NCBI GenBank assembly: GCA_002402965.1
Contig: DHGW01000036.1
Coordinates: 1-11,099 of the forward strand
DNA: 11,099 nt
Source of the DNA: Bacteroidales bacterium UBA4788
GTDB taxonomy: Bacteria > Bacteroidota > Bacteroidia > Bacteroidales > VadinHA17
Direction: 5' to 3'
Part shown: one piece after another, positions 1 to 4,865 of the stretch
Numbering within the stretch: position 1 is the stretch's first letter
How the letters are laid out: the number at the start of each line of letters is the position of its first letter
Program-made: the position numbers and the translations under genes
Notes under the pieces: generated by a model
Told to the model about the DNA's origin: nothing
Seen by the model: the letters and a program-made list of their open reading frames with translations, nothing else
Databases searched by the model: none

Positions 1-72
1 CCCATAGCTCAGATGGTTAGCAGCACCTGACTCATAATCAGGGGGTCGCTGGTTCGATCCCAGCTGGGCCCA
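1..72 (+). tRNA. tRNA-Met (anticodon CAU), 5' end cut by window
   Basis: The cloverleaf can be read directly. The acceptor 3' strand TGGGCCC (65-71) pairs with CCCA at 1-4, so three bases (expected GGG) lie outside the window. The D-stem 5' strand is GCTC (7-10). The anticodon stem is CCTGA/TCAGG (26-30/38-42) with loop CTCATAA, giving anticodon CAT at 33-35. The variable loop is GGGTC, the T-arm is GCTGG-TTCGATC-CCAGC (48-64), and the discriminator is A72. No CCA is encoded; the sequence continues ACAG. It resembles elongator tRNA-Met. A lysidine-type tRNA-Ile(CAU) is the alternative. Initiator fMet is unlikely because the anticodon stem lacks the GGG/CCC run and the acceptor appears fully paired. 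The D-arm has one base more than the usual GTTAGAGC form (GTTAGCAGC), leaving a C10-C21 mismatch. Confidence 0.93.
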
Positions 73-84
73 CAGTAAATCAAG

Positions 85-118
85 AAGTTACAACCTCAAA
101 AATTGTAACTTTTTTTTT
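85..118 (+). terminator. Intrinsic terminator after tRNA-Met
   Basis: A perfect 9-bp stem, AAGTTACAA (85-93) with TTGTAACTT (103-111), encloses a 9-nt loop and runs into a T-tract (110-118). This is the form of a rho-independent terminator. It begins 12 nt after the tRNA end, so it most likely ends the tRNA transcript. Confidence 0.8.
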
Positions 119-151
119 GGTGCCAGTTTGGTGCCAGGATGGTGCCAGGAT
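119..151 (+). repeat. Three tandem 11-bp repeats, GGTGCCAG(TTT/GAT)
   Basis: GGTGCCAG occurs at 119-126, 130-137 and 141-148, exactly 11 bp apart; the unit is GGTGCCAGTTT once, then GGTGCCAGGAT twice. It starts in the T-tract of the tRNA terminator. Spacing of about one helical turn next to a tRNA would suit protein-binding sites, such as arm sites of a tRNA-targeting tyrosine recombinase, but no integrase gene is present here. A further single copy is at 2391-2398. Confidence 0.7.
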
Positions 152-158
152 GCAAAAA

Positions 159-286
159 CCGGTCACCTTGATCACATTCTACCGATAAGACTGACATTTA
201 TATATTTTTCAATAGATCATGAGATTAACTCCAGTGAGGGGTGGTCAATTTGTGCCGGCGAGTAGTGGTCAGACTCACCGGCTTTT
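159..286 (+). repeat. IS21-end-like repeat module, copy 1 (MITE-like)
   Basis: This non-coding module contains a box GTGGTCA-N6/7-CCGG three times. One copy is inverted (159-175, reading GTGATCA-AGGTGA-CCGG on the minus strand). Two are direct (241-258 and 265-281). The module ends in CTTTT. It aligns colinearly with 2208-2331, the best-kept internal block being GATCATGRGATTA (215-227 and 2260-2272). Serial boxes of this kind resemble the multiple terminal repeats of Bacteroidota IS21-family elements, from memory and not searched. With opposite-facing boxes on its two sides and no ORF, the module looks like a short non-autonomous element or an internally deleted IS. Weak similarity to copy 2 may continue to about 340. 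Confidence 0.55.
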
Positions 287-407
287 ACAGTTAATGTATT
301 ATTTGTATTTTCAGCCCTTCCTTTTAATTGGTCAGATAAGGAAGGAGTCTTTATAATCACTCACTAGTGTCATGTCAACTATAGTATGACGTAGATATAT
401 ATATATT

Positions 408-893
408 TTGTGTCTTTATCAAAAAAATAGCGTGATAAAGTACAAAGTAACCCTTAGCCAGGAGGAGAGAGAACAATTGAAGGAGATAACCAGGAAAGGC
501 AGCCACACTGCCAGGAAAGTTATTCATTCACTAATCCTGCTTAATGTTGATGAAGGTAGGTATTCTGAAGATCAGCAAACCAACGATGAGATCTGCAAAG
601 TTCTCAAGATAGGCATGAGAACTATTGACCGGGTAAAAAAGCGATTCGTCCTCGAGGGAATTGATGCCGCACTGGACATTGCACCGACCAGTCGCGTATA
701 TCGAAAGAGAGTAGACGGAGAAGTTGAAGCCCATTTAATTGCGATTGCTTGTGGTAAACCACCAAAGGGTTATGCCAGGTGGTCATTAAGATTACTTGCA
801 GACCGGATGGTAGAGCTGGAATATGTTGATGATATTTCACATGAGACTGTAAGGAAGGTTCTAAAAAAAACGAACTTAAGCCTTGGAAAGTGA
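408..893 (+). CDS. IS630 transposase, N-terminal part (frame 0)
   Basis: This is the helix-turn-helix half of an IS630-family transposase. It has the family's typical start (KYKVTLSQEEREQLKEI), an HTH region with NDEICKVLKIGMRTIDRVKKRF, and a second segment, PPKGYARWSLRLLADRMVE, followed by ISHETVRKVLKK. The longest frame starts at TTG 408, but GTG 432 gives a start (VIKYKVTLSQEE) closer to the family norm and is preferred. After the A8 run at 863-870 the frame leaves family similarity (TNLSLGK) and stops at 891-893. The -1 frame instead continues NELKPWKVKGWVIPPK, which is the expected sequence. The two halves therefore belong to one protein. Confidence 0.88.
   Translation: MCLYQKNSVIKYKVTLSQEEREQLKEITRKGSHTARKVIHSLILLNVDEGRYSEDQQTNDEICKVLKIGMRTIDRVKKRFVLEGIDAALDIAPTSRVYRKRVDGEVEAHLIAIACGKPPKGYARWSLRLLADRMVELEYVDDISHETVRKVLKKTNLSLGK
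863..869 (+). promoter_or_regulatory. A-AAA-AAA slippery site, probable programmed -1 frameshift
   Basis: In the frame of the N-terminal half the codons are CTA AAA AAA ACG, giving the canonical heptamer A-AAA-AAA at 863-869. Slipping back one base yields VLKKNELKPWKVKGW, a seamless IS630 sequence across the join. The zero-frame stop lies 22 nt downstream (TGA 891). IS630 members with two overlapping frames expressed by frameshifting are known. In this truncated copy a simple indel in the A-run cannot be excluded. Confidence 0.7.
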
Positions 894-1402
894 AGGGATG
901 GGTGATTCCTCCCAAAGAAAACAGTCATTTTGTGGCTGCAATGGAACAGGTTCTGGATGTTTACAAACGCCCATATAATAGAACAAGGCCGGTAGTGTGT
1001 ATGGATGAAACGCCAAAACAATTGATAAAAGAGGTTCGCAGGTCCTTGCCTGCTAAGCCCGGTTTTGATGAAAGGGTTGATTATGAATATTCACGGTGTG
1101 GTGTATGCAATGTTTTCATGATAAGTGAACCACTGGCTGGCAAGCGCTTCACAAAAGTTACAAACCAACGGACCAGGAAAGATTGGGCGCTACTGGTAAA
1201 GTACATATGTGACAAGTTGTACCCTGACGCTGAAATCATCACTCTGGTTATGGATAATCTGTCATCACACAGTGCAGCTGCCTTGTATGAAACCTTTGAG
1301 CCCGAGGAGGCAAAGAGATTGTGGGATCGCCTGGAGTTCATTTATACACCAAAGCATGGAAGCTGGCTGAATATGGCTGAGATTGATCCAGCTTTCAATT
1401 GA
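890..1402 (+). pseudogene. IS630 transposase DDE domain (-1 frame), truncated
   Basis: This is the catalytic half of the transposase, which excises and inserts the element at TA dinucleotides. The frame is open from the slippery site at 863-869; the GTG at 890 is only the first possible start and is probably unused. The DDE residues are visible: Asp in VVCMDET (codon 1004-1006), Asp in LVMDNLSSH (1253-1255), and Glu in the GSWLNMAEI block (1379-1381). Similarity ends right after NMAEI. DPAFN and the stop (1400-1402) come from the adjoining lipoprotein sequence. Family members usually continue for about 60 more residues, so the end of the catalytic domain is missing and the protein is probably inactive. 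Confidence 0.87.
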
Positions 1403-2059
1403 TCCTCGACTTGTGAATGATTGGCCGCTGCATGTACATGGGTCGGAATCTCGTGCCGTTTCTGGTATGATCATAACCTGTCTGTTACTGATACCCCTGT
1501 ATTGATATTCAACAAAAAGATCATCTGTCATTACATCAAAATATGAGACGAGACGCTTTGTAAAAGTCCCTTCCTTGACTCTAACCGCAATGTCTGACAT
1601 TGTTTTGGATCCTATATGTGTGCCCAGCTGCTCACCAGCTTCGACATAGTCACCCTGACTATACTTGATATCCAGATTCATATGAAAAATTATGAATTTA
1701 TAAGCAGGATACTCAGATGATTCGATATGTACCGATGCTCCTATTCCATCGTAAAATATTACTGTAATTGTACCTGCGACAGGCGAGAATATTTTTACAG
1801 TTCCCCAATTAATGTTTTCATAGGGATGGTAATAGTGCTTCATCCTCCTGCAGTTCTCATGAGAGTCTGAATAATCGTGTCCCTCTGATGACCTGAACCT
1901 TGAAATGCGGTCAATATTGTCAAGTTCGATATAGTTAACCTTAACAAATCGTGGGACGCCCTTTTCCTCAATATCCCATTTCTCAGAACATCCTGACAGT
2001 GTTATAACCAGGCTTAACGATAAAATTATGATAGCCTGGCTCAATGAAATTTTTTTCAT
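1265..2059 (-). pseudogene. M23/LytM-fold-like lipoprotein, 3' end replaced by IS630
   Basis: This is a predicted lipoprotein. The signal segment (residues 5-20) ends in LSGC with the lipid-modified Cys at residue 24. Residues 55-160 resemble an M23/LytM-like beta domain: FRSSEGHDYSD (possible His61/Asp65 pair), CRRMKHYYHP, IFSPVAGTITVIF (90-102), IIFHMNL (123-129) and YVEAGEQLGTHIG (138-150). Where active M23 peptidases have the HLHFE-type HxH motif, this protein has MSDIAVRV, so it is probably non-hydrolytic and may bind rather than cut peptidoglycan. Native similarity appears to run to about residue 224 (GSIESW). The last 40 or so residues are read antisense through the IS630 transposase, so the original 3' end was lost at the junction near 1388. 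Only a few native residues may be missing. Whether it is expressed is unknown. Confidence 0.6.
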
Positions 2060-2207
2060 GGGTAGATCTAGCTAAATACAAGTAGTATAAATTACGAAAA
2101 ACCTATATTTATTCATAAGAAATTGTTATTTTCTATTGATCACGATACTTTAAAGCTGGTTGCTACGATTAACATGAAATTATATCCTCACAAATACTGC
2201 ATAAGCT

Positions 2208-2331
2208 AGTCACCTTGACCACATTCCGCGTAGGACAGGCATTTTTATTTTTATCTATTGATCATGGGATTACCTTTGGTTTTTGGTAGTTAATTTATTC
2301 CGGCAAGAGCTGGTAAGGATTACCGGCTTTT
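2208..2331 (+). repeat. IS21-end-like repeat module, copy 2 (MITE-like)
   Basis: This is a diverged direct copy of 159-286, offset by 2045-2047 bp. The inverted box is better kept here (2208-2222, GTGGTCAAGGTGACT on the minus strand, without the final CCGG). The two direct boxes are eroded (2286-2303 and 2310-2326) but retain CCGG. The module ends GGCTTTTG, like copy 1. Weak similarity may extend to about 2386 (GATAAG in both). Different boxes are eroded in the two copies, which points to independent decay after an old duplication or two separate insertions. The stretch between the lipoprotein start and this module (2060-2207) is AT-rich, and I see nothing else in it. Confidence 0.55.
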
Positions 2332-2390
2332 GAACTCAATCAAAGGTTTATTAGTTAATTTGGATTGATTTCGGTTATAGGATAAGATTT

Positions 2391-2398
2391 GGTGCCAG
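2391..2398 (+). repeat. Single GGTGCCAG unit
   Basis: TTTGGTGCCAGTTTTGG (2388-2404) nearly repeats TTTGGTGCCAGTTTGG at 116-131 beside the tRNA; the only difference is one extra T. The two sites bracket the whole IS630, lipoprotein and repeat-module patch. They may be remnants of a duplicated recombination site, but an 8-base core is short. Confidence 0.4.
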
Positions 2399-2399
2399 T

Positions 2400-2430
2400 T
2401 TTGGAAATTATTTTTTTGGTTTTACCTTTA
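2400..2430 (+). promoter_or_regulatory. Possible Bacteroidota promoter for the 789-aa gene
   Basis: TTTG (2400-2403), 19 nt, then TACCTTTA (2423-2430) matches the TTTG-N19-TAnnTTTG consensus at all but the last base. It would give a very short leader before ATG 2445. The -33 element overlaps the lone GGTGCCAGTTTTGG sequence, so mobile-element sequence may have contributed to the promoter. Confidence 0.4.
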
Positions 2431-2444
2431 TCAAAACTCCTCTT

Positions 2445-4814
2445 ATGGCAACCAAAGTTCCTCTGGCAGATTTTACCGAATTCCGGAAAAAGTGTGAAAA
2501 GAACAGCCGGATCTCAAAGCGGGTAGTTAACGATTTCCTTATCGGATTCGCATCCCGACACCACGACCTTGAAAGGAAAATGAGCCAGCATTTCTCAAAG
2601 TACAGGCACGTGCTATCACTGTTCGAAAAACCTGAAGTTGGAAAGTTTCAGGCACAGTATATCGCTCATAAAATCTTCCGTGAGGGAGGTCTGATTGATA
2701 AGTTCCTTAGAAATCCCGCCCTGAACCGCTTCTCAGGTGAGGATCGGAAATTCCTGGAGGAACAGGCATCAGTTCCATGGCGGTTCAGTTTTTCTGAAAT
2801 CACGGGAGAGCCGGCTAAGGATTTCTTTGTCATGAAGGATGCTTTTACCGATGAGGAGTACCTGCTGTTTTCTCCTTCAATGGGCAGCCTTAAGACCAGG
2901 GGAAACGTTCTTCTTTGGTTAAACCTTATCGGGTTCAACGGTTACTGCTGGCAGAGTTACGGACCTATCGGCGAGTTCCATTGCTTCGGCCCTGATGATA
3001 TCTATTTCTTTGCCACTGAAAAAAATTCCATAATCGAGGATTATAACGGAGTGCTTAAAGACATTGACGACGATCCCCTGCCCTATATGCTGCTGATATC
3101 CGGTTCAGCCTACCCCAGAACTTATCATAAGGAGGATGAGCTGATAGTTGTGATGTCAGAGTATGAATTGCAGAATCCTGATACGGTAAAGCTGAAGAAA
3201 AAATTCATCTCAGAGTACAACGAAGGAGTATACCGGTTTACTCACAGGGAGCTTGGAAAGCACCCTCACTTTGCGCAGATATATTTCAATGAAACCGACA
3301 AATCCCTGTTGTTTAACACAATGACACTGTCCGGATTCAACCGCCTTGTGGAGGAATATAACTCTCTTGGCTACAATGTCCCGGATGTTCCATATCTTAT
3401 GGTTCACCTGCAGATGATCTCCACTGCTGAGTCAATTCTGAAAACAAAAATTGTGCTCAACGAATATGAAGAATTGTTCCGCAAAGACCCGGATCCGGCT
3501 GGGGATGAACACAGTAAAAAGGTAACTAAATTCCTTGAACAGGTCATTCCACAGATCAACGATGGCCTGGAACCGGATATAGGTGCAGCTGCCCAAAACG
3601 CCGGTCTGGACCCTGTAACAGCCAATAAAATTGTGACCCTGATCTGGAAACAAATCAGAGGAGCAAAGGGACCCGGCAATATGAAGGTTGAAAAATCACC
3701 GGTCAAAAGGAAGAGAGACGAGACCGGAAAGAGGGAGGGCGCCATAACTGAGACGAAGGAGAAAACCGGAACCATGAAAAAGGTAGCAGAATCACCTCTT
3801 CTTAACAGGATCTTTCTGGCAGCTAACGTGATCTGTAATATGGAGCCATGGGAGAATCTTCTTGAGACTGATATCTTCGGAGTGAGGATGCCCGGCAGCG
3901 GCCAGACATGGTATATCTCGGTGATGGGGAGCGACGGAGAATTCACAGCAGTTGCAGCTTACAGGGGCATTGAAGGACTTGCCGGTTTTTACCACACCCG
4001 GGACAATGCAGAAACCATTCCTGAAACCACAATATTAACTGTCCCGCACCTGTTACTGTCATTCAATGACCGGGAGGAGCTTGACAAGGATGACCGGGAG
4101 GCCTTAAGAAAATCCGGAGTAACCGTCAGGGGAAAGGGCAGATGGCCCAGGCTTAAGGAGATCATTCCCGGATTCTTACCGGCATTCCCCGGTGGAGACA
4201 CCCTGATTGAGTTACCGGCGATGCTTGAACAGGTTATATGGGTTATCTTCGAAACCCTCAAAAAACCTGGTATCCTGCGAAAAAAAGGCGATGGTGGTGA
4301 AAAGATCCTCGTGAGAGTATCTTCCGGCGATCCCGCAAAACCGGTATGGAAAAGCCATTATGAAGCACCCGATATAGAAAATTTCAGTATAAAATACAAC
4401 CCGGAATGTGATATTAGTGCCATCGGGGCCTTGTCAATGCTGAAGCCTGCAAGGGTGACAATCCAGGCGGATATGGTCCTGATGCCTGCTCCGGTTAAAG
4501 AGAAAGGTAAGAAGGGATACTTTCCTTTCATGCTTCTCCTTATGAACAAAACCAACGGAATGATCGTTGGCACCGATCTGATGCACCCTGATCCGGACCT
4601 GCAGTCGGTCTATGAGTCATTCCCTCAGAAACTTTTGGAGATGATCCTTAAGCTCGGCTACAGGCCAGCTTCAATCGAGTTCCGGTCAGAGTTGCTCCTT
4701 GGCCTTTCAAAGGTATTTCTGAGGCAATCAGGCTGCACCCCGGTTCTTGTTGAGCATATGCCGGAGATGGAAGAAGCAATCGCATCACTTATGGAGCACC
4801 TGAGCGGGAGATGA
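2445..4814 (+). CDS. Uncharacterised 789-aa protein with DUF7309/DUF6930-like C-terminal half
   Basis: This is a complete ORF from ATG 2445 to TGA 4812-4814 with no signal peptide or membrane segment, so it is predicted to be cytoplasmic. Residues 1-400 are not recognised. They contain a charged helical start, an aromatic beta-rich stretch (ITGEPAKDFFVMKDAF, then GFNGYCWQSYGPIGEFHCFGPDDIYFF) and a helical part. A Lys/Glu/Arg-rich, probably disordered linker follows at about 405-445. Residues 450-610 (MEPWENLLETDIFGV, VMGSDGEFTAVAAYRGIEGL, LLSFNDREELDKDDRE, VRGKGRWPRL) match my memory of DUF7309. Residues 665-785 (IQADMVLMPAPVKEKGKKGY, FPFMLLLMNKTNGMIVGTDL) match DUF6930. Both domains lack a known activity, and I see no nuclease, helicase or nucleotide-binding motif. 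The gene stands alone and converges on the barrel gene 51 nt downstream. Function is unknown. Confidence 0.85.
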   Translation: MATKVPLADFTEFRKKCEKNSRISKRVVNDFLIGFASRHHDLERKMSQHFSKYRHVLSLFEKPEVGKFQAQYIAHKIFREGGLIDKFLRNPALNRFSGEDRKFLEEQASVPWRFSFSEITGEPAKDFFVMKDAFTDEEYLLFSPSMGSLKTRGNVLLWLNLIGFNGYCWQSYGPIGEFHCFGPDDIYFFATEKNSIIEDYNGVLKDIDDDPLPYMLLISGSAYPRTYHKEDELIVVMSEYELQNPDTVKLKKKFISEYNEGVYRFTHRELGKHPHFAQIYFNETDKSLLFNTMTLSGFNRLVEEYNSLGYNVPDVPYLMVHLQMISTAESILKTKIVLNEYEELFRKDPDPAGDEHSKKVTKFLEQVIPQINDGLEPDIGAAAQNAGLDPVTANKIVTLIWKQIRGAKGPGNMKVEKSPVKRKRDETGKREGAITETKEKTGTMKKVAESPLLNRIFLAANVICNMEPWENLLETDIFGVRMPGSGQTWYISVMGSDGEFTAVAAYRGIEGLAGFYHTRDNAETIPETTILTVPHLLLSFNDREELDKDDREALRKSGVTVRGKGRWPRLKEIIPGFLPAFPGGDTLIELPAMLEQVIWVIFETLKKPGILRKKGDGGEKILVRVSSGDPAKPVWKSHYEAPDIENFSIKYNPECDISAIGALSMLKPARVTIQADMVLMPAPVKEKGKKGYFPFMLLLMNKTNGMIVGTDLMHPDPDLQSVYESFPQKLLEMILKLGYRPASIEFRSELLLGLSKVFLRQSGCTPVLVEHMPEMEEAIASLMEHLSGR

Positions 4815-4865
4815 TCCCGTGTCAGGGCCATGTCAGGCTGCTATTTTCCGATGCCTCGCTCTTAA

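Larger units (their letters stand above)
365..1388 (+). mobile_element. IS630-family insertion sequence, 3'-truncated remnant
   Basis: The remnant carries an IS630-type transposase split over two frames and stops inside the DDE domain at about 1385-1390, where sequence similarity switches to an unrelated lipoprotein gene on the other strand. The left boundary is a guess. TAGTGTCATGTCAA begins at TA 365-366 and could be a TA target followed by the terminal repeat, but the matching right end is missing, so it cannot be confirmed. Loss of the 3' end of the transposase and of the right terminal repeat should make this copy immobile on its own. Confidence 0.75.

Noticed and set aside
369..390. Inverted repeat GTCAT-N12-ATGAC upstream of the transposase as an operator.
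   Set aside because: A five-base stem in AT-rich IS flank is easily due to chance; it may simply be part of the IS end.
73..2444. Duplicate of the tRNA-Met 3' end marking the far attachment site of an island.
   Set aside because: No second copy of the T-arm/acceptor sequence is visible in the window, so a classical tRNA att duplication is not supported here.
4815..4865. Terminator between the two convergent genes.
   Set aside because: No stem-loop with a T-tract could be found on either strand; only short GTCAGG direct repeats.
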